A stretch of DNA of 64,000 bases from Nocardioidaceae bacterium (GCA_030655315.1 JAURVT010000049.1:186001-250000); one strand, 5' to 3'; counted from the stretch's first letter, positions 31,993 through 40,756 are shown. The notes: generated by a model from the letters alone, not told the origin. Program-made: numbers and translations.

Positions 31993-32907
31993 GTGGGCGA
32001 CGTGCTGCTGGGGTTCTCGACCCTCGGGCTCGTCATCGGCACCGGCTACCTGATCGCCCACCTCGGCGTGGTCGACGAGGCCGCGCAGAGCGTCCTCGCG
32101 CGGGTGGCGTTCTACGTGGCCAACCCGGCGCTGCTCGTCACCGTGCTGGCCGACAGCGACGTCCGGGCGGTGTTCTCGCTCGACGCCGCCGCGCTCGCGC
32201 TCGCCGTGGTGGTGACGGTCGCCCTGTACGTGCTCGTCGACCGGCTGGTGTGGCGCAGCGACCGGGGCGAGGCGACGATCGGCGCACTGTCGGCGTCGTA
32301 CGCCAACGCCGCCAACCTCGGCATCCCGGTGGCCGCCTACGTGCTCGGCGACGCCGCCCTGGTGGCGCCGCTGCTGCTGCTGCAGCTGGTGGTGATGCAG
32401 CCGATCGCGCTGGTGCTGCTCGACTCGTCGTCCCAGCGGCGGTGGTGGGCCACGCTGCTGACGCCGCTGACGAACCCGTTGACGCTCGCGTCGATCCTCG
32501 GCGTCGTGCTCGCCGCCACCGGGTTCACCCTGCCGCGCGTGGTGGACGACCCGATCTCCCTGATCGGCGGGCTCGCCGTGCCGGGCGTGCTGATCGCCTA
32601 CGGGATCTCGCTGCGGCTCGGCCCCAAGCCCGGCGCCGGCGGCTCGGCCGGGCGCATCGCGGTGATCACCGTGCTCAAGCTCGTCGTCCAGCCGCTGTCG
32701 GCCTGGACGATCGCCCGCTTCGTCTTCGGCGCGGACGGCACCGCACTGTTCGCCGTCACCGTGCTGGCTGCGCTGCCCACGGCGCAGAACATCTTCGTCT
32801 ACGCCAGCCGCTACGACCGCGGGGTCGCCCTGAGCCGAGACGCGATCTTCGCGACGACGGTGCTGGCGGTCCCGGTCGTGCTGGTCGTCGCGGCCGTCCT
32901 GGGCTGA
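31993..32907 (+). CDS. AEC family permease
   Basis: 304 residues with about ten hydrophobic helices, the usual length for the auxin-efflux-carrier family. ARVAFYVANPALLVTVL near residue 36, and YANAANLGIPVAAYVLGD near 103, carry the conserved Asn/Pro crossover sequences of the family. Bacterial members export or import organic acids such as malate or malonate; the substrate here is unknown. The GTG at 31993 gives MGDVLLGFSTLGLVIG, with CAGGGT six bases upstream. A strong terminator follows the stop. Confidence 0.88.
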   Translation: MGDVLLGFSTLGLVIGTGYLIAHLGVVDEAAQSVLARVAFYVANPALLVTVLADSDVRAVFSLDAAALALAVVVTVALYVLVDRLVWRSDRGEATIGALSASYANAANLGIPVAAYVLGDAALVAPLLLLQLVVMQPIALVLLDSSSQRRWWATLLTPLTNPLTLASILGVVLAATGFTLPRVVDDPISLIGGLAVPGVLIAYGISLRLGPKPGAGGSAGRIAVITVLKLVVQPLSAWTIARFVFGADGTALFAVTVLAALPTAQNIFVYASRYDRGVALSRDAIFATTVLAVPVVLVVAAVLG

Positions 32908-32923
32908 GCCCCATGCGCCCGGG

Positions 32924-32970
32924 CGCACCACGCGCCCCCGACCCGTGCGGGGTCGGGGGCGCGTGGTGCG
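32924..32970. terminator. strong bidirectional terminator hairpin
   Basis: A perfect 21-bp stem (left arm 32924-32944, containing CACCACGCGCCCCCGACCC; right arm 32950-32970) closes a 5-base loop. It sits between the convergent AEC permease and M28 peptidase genes. There is no T-tract, as is common for hairpins in high-GC actinobacteria. Confidence 0.85.
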
Positions 32971-32984
32971 AGGTGCGGGCGACG

Positions 32985-34493
32985 TCAGCGACGCACGACG
33001 CCGTCGGGCAGCCCGTAGGCGACCTTCTTCTTCACCGAGAAGGTGCGCGCCGTCGGGTCCGGCACGTCGATGACGCGGGTGCTGCGCGCGAGCGTCAGCG
33101 TCAGGTGCGCCACGGCGTCGCCGTGGAGGTGCAGCGCCTTGGCATTGACGTTCGCCAGGTCGTCCTTCGCCGTGTGGTAGTTCGGGTCGTACGTGACGCC
33201 CGCCGTGCCACCGAAGAGCAGCTGCTCGGCCTCGGTCTTGGTGCCGTCGGCGCCGCTGAACAGACCGCCGGCGGCGACGCCGTTCTCGATGAACGCCTGG
33301 TAGTCCGAGCGTCCGGAGAACTCGGTGTCGACGACGGGCTTCCTGACCGCCTTGAAGTAGTCGCGGAACGCCTTCTCGGTCTCGATCGAGCCGGCCGGGA
33401 TCGGCACGGTCGACGCGTACGTCGACTGGTCGGCGTCGTAGACCGACGTGACCCAGTTCGGCGAGCCGAGCATGTCGAAGTTCAGGTAGGTCGCGATGTC
33501 GTCCAGCGCGGTCGGGTCGGTCTCGACCAGGTCGTTGACGTACTCGGTCGAGCCGATCAGGCCCAGCTCCTCGGCGCCCCAGAACGCGAAGCGGACCTTG
33601 TTCTTCAGGCCCTTCTGCTTGGGCAGCTGGATGGCCGTCTCGAGCACGGCGGCGGTGCCGGTGCCGTTGTCGTTGGCCGCCACGGTGTCCTCGACGCCGT
33701 CGAGGTGGGCGCCGAGCATCACGACGTTGTCCGCGTCGCCGCCCTTGGTCTCGGCGATGACGTTGAAGGTGCGACGGGTCTCGCGGAGCACCTGCAGGTC
33801 GACGGTGGCGGCGCTGCCCACCAGGCCGGCGAGGCGGGTGCCCTCGGCCTGGGTGATGCCCAGGGTGGGGGCGTAGTCGCCGGCCGGGTCGCCGAGGGTG
33901 GCGTTGAGCGGGCCCTCGGTGTTGTTGGCGATGAGCACCGCACCGGCACCGGCGGCCTTGGCCACGGTGGCCTTCTGGCCGAAGCTGCAGTCGCCACGGC
34001 TGACCAGCACGACCTTGCCCGTCACGTCGGCCCCGGCGTACGCGGCGGCGTCGCACCCGAGCGGCGTCGTCGGCACGGCCAGCGTCGAGCTGACGCCACC
34101 GGCGGGCGTGCTCGGCGAGTAGGTCGCGACGATGGCCTCGACGGCCGCGCCGGCCACGGTGACCTCCTGCTCCTGGATCTCCTCGAACTCGAAGTCGAAG
34201 TACTGGCGCGTGGGCTTGTAGCCGGCCTCGCGCAGCTTGAACTCCACGTACCGTCCGGCCGCGTCGTAGCCGGTGGTGCCGGCGGCGCGGTCGCCGTAGC
34301 GCTTCGCTGCGGCGTCCAGCTGCTTCAGGTGGGCGGTCAGCGACTTCGCGCTCACCGCGTCACGGATCTTCTGGGTGGCCTTCAGGGTGTCGGCGTCCCC
34401 TCCGGCCGCGGTGGCGGCGGAGGTGGGGGCGACGAGACCGAGGCCGAGGAAGGCCGCGGCGACGATCGCCACGGGGGTTCGACGTGCTCTCAC
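32985..34493 (-). CDS. secreted M28-family aminopeptidase with PA domain
   Basis: 502 residues. A Sec signal peptide (about 1-30, AIVAAAFLGLGLVAPTSA) is followed by a PA insert (about 130-230, GKVVLVSRGDCSFGQKA). The M28 zinc-peptidase domain has GAHLDGV and NDNGTGTAA (first metal His/Asp), FWGAEELGL (catalytic Glu), FDMLGS, and YHTAKDDLANV (last His). It should remove N-terminal residues from peptides outside the cell, like Streptomyces aminopeptidase S and yeast aminopeptidase Y. It is monocistronic. The ATG at 34493 gives a normal signal peptide. Confidence 0.93.
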   Translation of the reverse strand: MRARRTPVAIVAAAFLGLGLVAPTSAATAAGGDADTLKATQKIRDAVSAKSLTAHLKQLDAAAKRYGDRAAGTTGYDAAGRYVEFKLREAGYKPTRQYFDFEFEEIQEQEVTVAGAAVEAIVATYSPSTPAGGVSSTLAVPTTPLGCDAAAYAGADVTGKVVLVSRGDCSFGQKATVAKAAGAGAVLIANNTEGPLNATLGDPAGDYAPTLGITQAEGTRLAGLVGSAATVDLQVLRETRRTFNVIAETKGGDADNVVMLGAHLDGVEDTVAANDNGTGTAAVLETAIQLPKQKGLKNKVRFAFWGAEELGLIGSTEYVNDLVETDPTALDDIATYLNFDMLGSPNWVTSVYDADQSTYASTVPIPAGSIETEKAFRDYFKAVRKPVVDTEFSGRSDYQAFIENGVAAGGLFSGADGTKTEAEQLLFGGTAGVTYDPNYHTAKDDLANVNAKALHLHGDAVAHLTLTLARSTRVIDVPDPTARTFSVKKKVAYGLPDGVVRR

Positions 34494-34590
34494 AGGGGGT
34501 CTCCTCGAGTCGGGTGCACAGGTGCTGCTGTGCGCTCCCTACCCGGTGACGCCGCCGCCAAACCAACGTGCGCGGCGCAACGACCCGCCG

Positions 34591-35481
34591 TCAGGCCGAC
34601 TTGGCCTTCTTGGCGGGCGCCTTCTTGGCCGCCGCCTTCTTCGCCGGGGCCTTCTTCGCGGGCGCCTTCTTGGCCGCCGTCTTCTTCGCCGCCGGCTTCT
34701 CGCCCGACGCGGGCTTCTTGGACCCGTCGATGCTCTTGCGCAGCGCGGCCATCAGGTCGATGACCTCGCCGTCGTCCTTCTCGTCGACCTCACGACGGAT
34801 GACCTCGCCGCCCTCGATCTTGGCGGTGACGAGCTGCTGCACGGCCTCGGCGTAGTGGTCCTCGTACTGACTGGGATCGAAGTCGGCGGCGAGGCTCTCG
34901 ACCAGGGAGTCGGCCATCTGGACCTCCTTGGCCTTCAGCTCGACCTCGGTGTCGAGGACGTCGAACGCGGGCTCGCGCACCTCGTCGGGCCAGAGCATCG
35001 TCTGCAGCACGATCGCCTTGTCGCGCACGCGCAGCACGGCCATCGACTCGCGCTGGCGGAGCGCGACCGTCACGACCGCGACGCGCTCGGTGCGGGTGAG
35101 GGCCTCGCGCAGCAGGACGTAGGGCTTGATCGCCTTGGGGTCGGGCTCGAGGTAGTAGCTCTTGTCGAGCCACATCGGGTCGATCGACTCGGCGGGGACG
35201 AACTCGCCGATCTCGATCTCCTTGCTGCTCGACAGCGGCAGCTGCTCCATGTCGTCGTCGGTGAGCACCACCTGCTCGCCACCGACCTCGATGCTCTTGG
35301 CGATCTGGCTGTACTCCACCTCCTCGCCGTCGGCCTCGGCGACGCGGCGGTACCGCACGCGACTGCCGTCCGAGGCCCTGACCTGGTGGAACTTCATGTC
35401 GTGGCTGCCCGTGGCCGTGTAGAGGCTCACCGGGACGCTGACCAGCCCGAAGGCGACCGAGCCCTTCCACATCGCACGCAT
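34591..35481 (-). CDS. ku: Ku protein for non-homologous end joining
   Basis: 296 residues. The Ku core begins MRAMWKGSVAFGLVSVPVSLY and covers about residues 1-250; the homodimer forms a ring on DNA ends and recruits LigD. The C-terminus carries a lysine/alanine-rich tail (repeats of AKKAP) that resembles histone H1 and binds DNA, as in mycobacterial Ku. AAGGAG lies before the ATG at 35481. It is divergent from the LigD polymerase gene with only 27 bases between, so both probably share a control region. Confidence 0.96.
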   Translation of the reverse strand: MRAMWKGSVAFGLVSVPVSLYTATGSHDMKFHQVRASDGSRVRYRRVAEADGEEVEYSQIAKSIEVGGEQVVLTDDDMEQLPLSSSKEIEIGEFVPAESIDPMWLDKSYYLEPDPKAIKPYVLLREALTRTERVAVVTVALRQRESMAVLRVRDKAIVLQTMLWPDEVREPAFDVLDTEVELKAKEVQMADSLVESLAADFDPSQYEDHYAEAVQQLVTAKIEGGEVIRREVDEKDDGEVIDLMAALRKSIDGSKKPASGEKPAAKKTAAKKAPAKKAPAKKAAAKKAPAKKAKSA

Positions 35482-35508
35482 CGTGTCTCCTTGGTGCCAC
35501 ACTGGGGC

Positions 35509-36396
35509 ATGCCGTCCGCCGACCGCACGACCGTCGACGTCGAGGGGACGACGCTGCGCGTCAGCAACCTCGACAAGGTGCTCTACCCCGCTGACGGTAC
35601 GACCAAGTCGGACGTGATGCACCACTATCTCGTCGTGGCGGACGCGATACTCGCCCAGCTCGCGGGTCGGCCTGCCACCCGCAAGCGCTGGCCCGACGGC
35701 ACCGCGAAGGGCTCGTTCTTCGAGAAGAACGTCCCGCGGGGCACCCCGGACTGGGTCCGCACCGTCGTCCTGGACTCCCCCGGGAGCACCCGCGACCGCG
35801 AGCAGGTCACCTACCCGGTCCTCGAGGACCGGGCCGGCCTGATCTGGTCGGCCAACCTCGCCGCGCTCGAGCTGCACACCCCGCAGTGGACGGTCGGCCC
35901 GCGGGGCGGCGTGCACCCGCCCGACCGCCTCGTCATCGACCTCGACCCCGGTGAGCCCGCGGGTCTGCCCGAGTGCGTCGAGGTGGCGTACCTGGTCCGC
36001 GAGCACCTCGAGGCCGAGGGCTTCACCGTCGTCCCCGTCACGAGCGGCAGCAAGGGCATGCAGCTCTACGCCTCGGACGGACGGCAGCGCGAGGGCACCA
36101 CGTTCCGCGACTACGCCCACGGCCTGGCACAGACCCTCGAGTCCGAGCGACGCGACCTGGTGCTGTCGAGCATGAAGCGCGAGATCCGCACGGGCAAGGT
36201 GCTGCTCGACTGGAGCCAGAACACCCCGGCCAAGACCACCGTCACGCCCTACTCGCTGCGGGGACGCGAGCGCGCGACCGTCGCGATGCCGCGCACGTGG
36301 GACGAGCTGGACGCCGACCTGCAGCAGGTGCACCGCACCGAGGTCGAGGACAGGATGGCCGACCTCGGCGACCTGATGGAGCAGCTCACGGCGTGA
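35509..36396 (+). CDS. stand-alone LigD polymerase domain (NHEJ primase-polymerase)
   Basis: 295 residues: only the polymerase (PolDom) module of LigD, an archaeo-eukaryotic primase fold. The N-terminus has VSNLDKVLYPADGTTK, the catalytic acidic pair lies in VIDLDPGEP near 143, and SGSKGMQLYA is near 180. It fills gaps at broken ends with NTPs or dNTPs. No ligase or phosphoesterase module is attached and none is encoded nearby, so the ligase must be elsewhere. The last 11 bases overlap the convergent epimerase gene. The symbol ligD is avoided because the ligase domain is missing. Confidence 0.93.
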   Translation: MPSADRTTVDVEGTTLRVSNLDKVLYPADGTTKSDVMHHYLVVADAILAQLAGRPATRKRWPDGTAKGSFFEKNVPRGTPDWVRTVVLDSPGSTRDREQVTYPVLEDRAGLIWSANLAALELHTPQWTVGPRGGVHPPDRLVIDLDPGEPAGLPECVEVAYLVREHLEAEGFTVVPVTSGSKGMQLYASDGRQREGTTFRDYAHGLAQTLESERRDLVLSSMKREIRTGKVLLDWSQNTPAKTTVTPYSLRGRERATVAMPRTWDELDADLQQVHRTEVEDRMADLGDLMEQLTA

Positions 36397-37312
36397 CGTC
36401 GGCCGTCCGCCGGCAGATCTCGTCCCACGGCGTCGGCTCGAGCCCGAGCTCGGCCTGCGCGGCCGACGAGTCGAGCACGTACGGCCGCGTGAACTGGTAG
36501 CGCAGCTCCTCCAGCTCGCGCATCATCGGCAGCACCCGGGCCGCGCCCCACGTGAGCGCCCGGGGCATCGCCCGCACGCGCACGGGCGGCCGGCCGACGG
36601 CCGCCAGCACGTCGTTGACCGCCTCGGACTGGGTGCGGGGCTCGTGGGTGGGCACGTGCCACACCCGGCCCCACGCCTGCGGCCGGTCGACGACGGCGAC
36701 GAGCGTCCGCGCCACGTCCTGGACGTCGGTCCAGGAGTGCGGCTGGTGCGGGTCGCCGAGCACCCGCACGTCCCGGCCCCGCAGCGCGGCGGGCAGCACC
36801 CGCGGGACGTGGCCGTTGGCCCCGACGCCGCGTCCGACGTAGTCCGACCCGCGGACCTCGAACGCGCTCAGGCGTCCTGCGCGGTGCGCCGCGAGCGCGT
36901 CGGCCCACATCGTCGTGCGCAGCACGGCCTTGTGGTCGGTGGCGGCGTCGGGCATCCCCTCCACCATCGGGCGGTCCACCGGTCCGTACGGGTACAGGTT
37001 GCCGGTGATCGCGAGGACGGCCCCGGTGCGCTCGGCGGCCTGCCGCATCGACGCGGCGAGCGGCGGCCAGACCGCCTCCCACGTGGTGTAGTCGCCGGGG
37101 TTGGCGCAGTTGTAGAGCGCCACGGCGCCCTCGACGCGACCGGTGAGCGCGTCGACCTCCGAGGCGTCGACCGCCTCGTGCGCCACGCCGGGCAGGCCCG
37201 TGTCGCGACCCGAGCGCGTCAGGACGACCACCTCCCGGCCGGCCGCGGCGAGCCGTGCAGCGACCTCGCGGCCCACCGGGCCGGCTCCGACGACGACGTG
37301 ACGATCAGACAT
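36386..37312 (-). CDS. NAD-dependent epimerase/dehydratase family protein
   Basis: 308 residues of the extended SDR type. The Rossmann loop is VVVGAGPVGREVA at 5-17, a GAGPVG variant of the usual GxxGxxG. The region NLYPYGPVDRPMVE near 104 occupies the catalytic Tyr segment, though no clear YxxxK is present, so activity may be atypical. It may be an NAD(P)-binding sensor or reductase. It is divergent from a TetR gene, and strong palindromes lie in front of it, so it is almost surely repressed by that TetR. Confidence 0.85.
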   Translation of the reverse strand: MSDRHVVVGAGPVGREVAARLAAAGREVVVLTRSGRDTGLPGVAHEAVDASEVDALTGRVEGAVALYNCANPGDYTTWEAVWPPLAASMRQAAERTGAVLAITGNLYPYGPVDRPMVEGMPDAATDHKAVLRTTMWADALAAHRAGRLSAFEVRGSDYVGRGVGANGHVPRVLPAALRGRDVRVLGDPHQPHSWTDVQDVARTLVAVVDRPQAWGRVWHVPTHEPRTQSEAVNDVLAAVGRPPVRVRAMPRALTWGAARVLPMMRELEELRYQFTRPYVLDSSAAQAELGLEPTPWDEICRRTADVTP

Positions 37313-37342
37313 CTGTGCTCCCTGGAGAGGTGGGGAATGGTG

Positions 37343-37363
37343 AACGAGAGCAGTGCTCTCGTT
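37343..37363. promoter_or_regulatory. perfect 21-bp TetR operator
   Basis: Arms AACGAGAGCA (37343-37352) and TGCTCTCGTT (37354-37363) are exact complements around a single central G. The site lies 31 bases upstream of the epimerase start, in the promoter zone of that gene. Confidence 0.8.
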
Positions 37364-37399
37364 TCGAGATCATCCTGCGCCGTGACGCCCGCCAAGTCA

Positions 37400-37434
37400 A
37401 GAGCACTGCTCTCGTCAGTTGCCACTGCTCTCGT
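37400..37434. promoter_or_regulatory. second TetR operator plus an extra half-site
   Basis: AGAGCA-C-TGCTCT (37400-37412) is a 13-bp palindrome, extended on the right to TGCTCTCGT. The same half-site TGCTCTCGT recurs at 37426-37434. Both lie just before the TetR start at 37455 and fit autoregulation. Confidence 0.7.
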
Positions 37435-37454
37435 CACCGGGCAGGATCGGTCGG

Positions 37455-38168
37455 GTGCCCCCACCCGCCGCCCGCACCGCCCGTACCCGCGCCCGCGCCG
37501 AGATCACCGAGGAGATCCTCGCGTCGGCCCGTCGTCAGCTGGCGAGCGTCGGGCCGGGCGAGCTGTCGCTGCGGGCGGTCGCCCGCGACGTCGGGATGGT
37601 CTCGTCGGCGGTCTACCGGTACGTCGCGAGCCGTGACGACCTGCTGACGGCGCTCATCGTCCGCGCCTACGACGAGCTGGGTGCCGAGGTGGAGGCCGCC
37701 GACGCCCGCGTCGACCGCGACGACCACCGGGGCCGATGGGCGGCGTCGTGCCGCGCGGTCCGCACGTGGGCCCTCGCGCACCCGCACGACCACGCCCTGG
37801 TCTACGGCTCCCCCGTGCCCGGGTACGCAGCCCCGCGCGACACCGTCGGCGCGGCCGTCCGCGTCGTCCTCGTGCTCGCGTCGATCGCGGTGGACGCGGC
37901 CGCTGACCGTCCCCCGAGGCCCGACGTGGCCCCCGCCCTGGCCGGCACCGCCGCCGCGGCCCGCGAGGCCATGGTCGACCTGGGGCTGGACGCCACCGCG
38001 ACGCCCGACGCCGTGGTCCTGGACGTGCTGGCCGCCTGGACGACGCTGTTCGGCACCGTCTCGTTCGAGCTGTTCGGGCACTACGTCGGCTCGGTCCAGG
38101 ACGCCGACGCCTGGTTCGACCACGTCACCTGCTCGCTGGGCGACGACGTGCTGGGGACCACGGACTGA
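37455..38168 (+). CDS. TetR-family repressor with WHG-type C-terminal domain
   Basis: 237 residues. The helix-turn-helix is at about 30-75 (LSLRAVARDVGMVSSAVYRYVASRDDLLTALI). The C-terminal domain resembles the TetR_C WHG class found in actinobacteria, which binds unknown hydrophobic ligands. The GTG at 37455 gives MPPPAARTARTRAR. Three copies of the half-site TGCTCTCGT lie in the 142-base space it shares with the divergent epimerase gene, so it should repress itself and that gene. The desaturase operon downstream is less likely to be its target because it has a different palindrome. Confidence 0.9.
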   Translation: MPPPAARTARTRARAEITEEILASARRQLASVGPGELSLRAVARDVGMVSSAVYRYVASRDDLLTALIVRAYDELGAEVEAADARVDRDDHRGRWAASCRAVRTWALAHPHDHALVYGSPVPGYAAPRDTVGAAVRVVLVLASIAVDAAADRPPRPDVAPALAGTAAAAREAMVDLGLDATATPDAVVLDVLAAWTTLFGTVSFELFGHYVGSVQDADAWFDHVTCSLGDDVLGTTD

Positions 38169-38217
38169 CGAGGGCGCGGGCCCGGCGCGCCCACGCTGTG
38201 GCTCGCCTCACGGCCCG

Positions 38218-38246
38218 TTGACTCACTACCTACGGCACCGTAACTT
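38218..38246 (+). promoter_or_regulatory. sigma-70-type promoter of the reductase-desaturase operon
   Basis: TTGACT (38218-38223) and TAACTT (38241-38246) are separated by exactly 17 bases, a near-consensus arrangement that is rare in this GC-rich window. ACCTACG (38228-38234) and CTTAGGT (38244-38250) form an inverted repeat across it. Confidence 0.75.
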
Positions 38247-38257
38247 AGGTCGTGCGT

Positions 38258-38275
38258 ACCTACGCATGCGTAGGT
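38258..38275. promoter_or_regulatory. 18-bp palindromic operator of the desaturase operon
   Basis: ACCTACGCATGCGTAGGT is a perfect palindrome lying 11 bases past the -10 hexamer. It shares ACCTACG with the upstream repeat, so a dimeric repressor could occupy two sites over the promoter. A fatty-acid-sensing TetR is the likely class. Confidence 0.7.
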
Positions 38276-38323
38276 GTCGTCCCCTCGTACCGACCCATCC
38301 CCCACGGCCCCCGGAGGACGTCC

Positions 38324-39436
38324 ATGTCGACCGACCGTCGCCCCCGCAGGGGTCTGGCCCGCCGGCTGCTCGCGACCCGTCTCGCCGACCACCTGACGGC
38401 TCCGCACGGCGTCGACCGGTTCCTCGAGCAGCTCGACCCGCTGCTGACGGTGCACCAGGTGCGCGGCGTCGTGTCCGAGGTCGTGCACGAGACCGGTGCG
38501 GCGAGCACGGTCGTCCTCGCCCCGAACGACGCCTGGACGGGCTTCCGCCCCGGCCAGCACGTCCAGTTCGGCGTCGAGGTCGACGGCAAGCGTCGCGTCC
38601 GCGTCTTCTCGGTCTCCAGCTCGACGGCCCGCGACGACGGCCGCTTCAGCGTCACGGTCAAGGCCCACGACGACGGCTACGTCTCGCAGTACCTGCACCG
38701 CGAGATGGCGCCGGGCACCGTGGTCTACCTGTCCGAGGCCGAGGGCGAGTTCGTGCTGCCCGAGGAGGTCCCGGGCGGCCTCCTGCTGCTCAGCGGCGGC
38801 AGCGGCATCACCCCGGTCATGTCGATGCTGCTGAGCCTGCGCGACGCCGGGCACACCCGTCCGGTGACGTTCCTGCACTACGCCCGCAGCGCCGACGACG
38901 AGATCTTCCGCGGCGCGCTCGACGAGGTCGTCGCCACCTGCCCGTGGGCGACCGTGCGCCGCGTCTACACCCGTGAGCCCGGTGCCGGCGACCTGCAGGG
39001 CCGCTTCACCACCGCGCACCTCGACCTCCTCGGGATCGACCCGGCCACCACGCCCACCTGGGCGTGCGGACCCGCCGGCCTGATCGAGACCGTGCGCAAG
39101 ACCTACGCCGAGGCCGGTGCCGAGCAGATGCTCGCCGTCGAGTACTTCAAGGTCCCGAAGGTGGACCTCGACGCCGCCGACGCCACCGGAACCCTCTCGC
39201 TCGACTCCGCCGGCCTGGACGTCCCCAACGACGGCCGGACCATCCTGGAGCAGGCCGAGGAGGCCGGTCTGACGCCGGAGTTCGGCTGCCGGATGGGCAT
39301 CTGCCACAAGTGCACCGTCAAGAAGAAGCACGGTGCCGTCCGCAACGTCCTCTCCGGGGAGGTCCGCGCCGACACCGACGAGGACATCCGGATCTGCATC
39401 AACAAGCCAGTCGGCGACGTCTGCGTCGCCCTGTGA
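38324..39436 (+). CDS. ferredoxin-NADPH oxidoreductase partner of the fatty-acid desaturase
   Basis: 370 residues. An FAD-binding ferredoxin-reductase domain (about 45-145, RVFSVSSS for FAD) is followed by an NAD(P)-binding domain (GGLLLLSGGSGITPVMSM, about 148-270) and a C-terminal 2Fe-2S ferredoxin. The cluster ligands are C322-x4-C327-x2-C330-x27-C358. This matches mycobacterial Rv3230c, the electron donor of DesA3. It passes electrons from NADPH to the desaturase encoded 49 bases downstream. GGAGGA precedes the ATG at 38324. Confidence 0.93.
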   Translation: MSTDRRPRRGLARRLLATRLADHLTAPHGVDRFLEQLDPLLTVHQVRGVVSEVVHETGAASTVVLAPNDAWTGFRPGQHVQFGVEVDGKRRVRVFSVSSSTARDDGRFSVTVKAHDDGYVSQYLHREMAPGTVVYLSEAEGEFVLPEEVPGGLLLLSGGSGITPVMSMLLSLRDAGHTRPVTFLHYARSADDEIFRGALDEVVATCPWATVRRVYTREPGAGDLQGRFTTAHLDLLGIDPATTPTWACGPAGLIETVRKTYAEAGAEQMLAVEYFKVPKVDLDAADATGTLSLDSAGLDVPNDGRTILEQAEEAGLTPEFGCRMGICHKCTVKKKHGAVRNVLSGEVRADTDEDIRICINKPVGDVCVAL

Positions 39437-39485
39437 CCACCCCCCACGCCCTCGTCCCCGCACCCGCGACGGAAGGAACAGCATC

Positions 39486-40706
39486 GTGCTGACCACCCTG
39501 CTCAACATCGGCAAGGGCCCCGTGCCCAGCGCCAGCGACCACGACGAGCGTCCGCGGCCCCTCGTGTCCGAGACCGACCCCGAGCGTCGCGCGACCGTGG
39601 GCCTGGACCGTCTCACCTACGAGCAGCTGGACGAGCTCGCCGTCGAGCTCGACGCCATCCGCCAGCGCGTCCTCGACGACCTCGGCCAGGAGGACGCGGA
39701 CTACATCCGCCGCGTCGTCAAGGTGCAGTCCGGTCTGGAGATCGCCGGCCGCGCGCTGATGTTCCTGCCCTTCATCCCGCCGGCCTGGCTCGCGGGCGTC
39801 GCCAGCCTCTCGCTGTCCAAGATCCTGGACAACATGGAGATCGGCCACAACGTCATGCACGGCCAGTACGACTGGATGAACGACCCCGCGCTGAACTCCA
39901 AGCAGTTCGAGTGGGACATCGTCGGCCCCGCCGCGGGCTGGAAGATGACGCACAACTACGAGCACCACACCTTCACCAACATCCACGGCAAGGACCGCGA
40001 CATCGGCTACGGCCTGGTGCGCATCGACGAGGACCAGCCGTGGCACCCGGTCTACCTCGCCAACCCGGTGCTGGCGTTCGGCCTGATGTTCATCTTCGAG
40101 TGGGGCGTCATGCTCCACGACCTCGAGCTCGACAAGCTGCAGTCCGGCGAGGAGACCTGGGAGCAGGTCAAGGCGCGCAACGCGGGCACCCTGCGCAAGA
40201 TCCGCCGCCAGGTGGTCAAGGACTACGTGCTGTTCCCGGCCCTGACCGGCCCATTCTTCCTCTCGACCCTGGCGGGCAACTTCAGCGCCAACATCGTCCG
40301 CAACATCTGGGCGTTCAACGTGATCTTCTGCGGCCACTTCCCGGCCGACGTCGAGACGTTCAGCGAGGAGTCGGCCGAGAACGAGTCGCGCGGCCAGTGG
40401 TACCTGCGCCAGGTGCTCGGCTCGGCGAACATCTCGGGCTCGAAGGTCTTCCACATCCTCACCGGGAACCTGAGCCACCAGATCGAGCACCACCTGTTCC
40501 CCGACATCCCCTCGCGCCGGTACCCCCAGATCGCGCCCGAGATCCGGGAGATCTGCGACCGTTACGGCCTCACGTACAACACCGGGTCGCTGGGCAAGCA
40601 GATCGGCAGCGTCGCCAAGAAGCTCTTCACGCTCGGCCTCCCGCCGCGCAAGGACGCCGCGGCCACCCCGGCCGCCGCTCGCCGCGACGACGACCTGGCC
40701 GCCTGA
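39486..40706 (+). CDS. DesA3-type membrane fatty-acid delta-9 desaturase
   Basis: 406 residues. Three histidine boxes that bind the di-iron centre are intact: HNVMH at 121-125, HNYEHH at 156-161, and HQIEHH at 331-336. Hydrophobic segments lie between (about 90-118 and 205-225). It introduces a cis double bond into stearoyl-CoA or similar, using electrons from the reductase encoded upstream. The GTG at 39486 has AAGGA ten bases upstream. Its unsaturated products are plausible substrates for the cyclopropane-synthase operon that follows the terminator. Confidence 0.94.
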   Translation: MLTTLLNIGKGPVPSASDHDERPRPLVSETDPERRATVGLDRLTYEQLDELAVELDAIRQRVLDDLGQEDADYIRRVVKVQSGLEIAGRALMFLPFIPPAWLAGVASLSLSKILDNMEIGHNVMHGQYDWMNDPALNSKQFEWDIVGPAAGWKMTHNYEHHTFTNIHGKDRDIGYGLVRIDEDQPWHPVYLANPVLAFGLMFIFEWGVMLHDLELDKLQSGEETWEQVKARNAGTLRKIRRQVVKDYVLFPALTGPFFLSTLAGNFSANIVRNIWAFNVIFCGHFPADVETFSEESAENESRGQWYLRQVLGSANISGSKVFHILTGNLSHQIEHHLFPDIPSRRYPQIAPEIREICDRYGLTYNTGSLGKQIGSVAKKLFTLGLPPRKDAAATPAAARRDDDLAA

Positions 40707-40756
40707 CCCATCCACGCGCCCCGTGGGCGCGAAGTACCGACGTGGTTGTGTGGTGA

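Noticed and set aside
34591-34730. Short tandem DNA repeats (GCCTTCTTGGCC-like)
   Set aside because: They encode the Lys/Ala-rich C-terminal tail of Ku, a known feature of actinobacterial Ku proteins.
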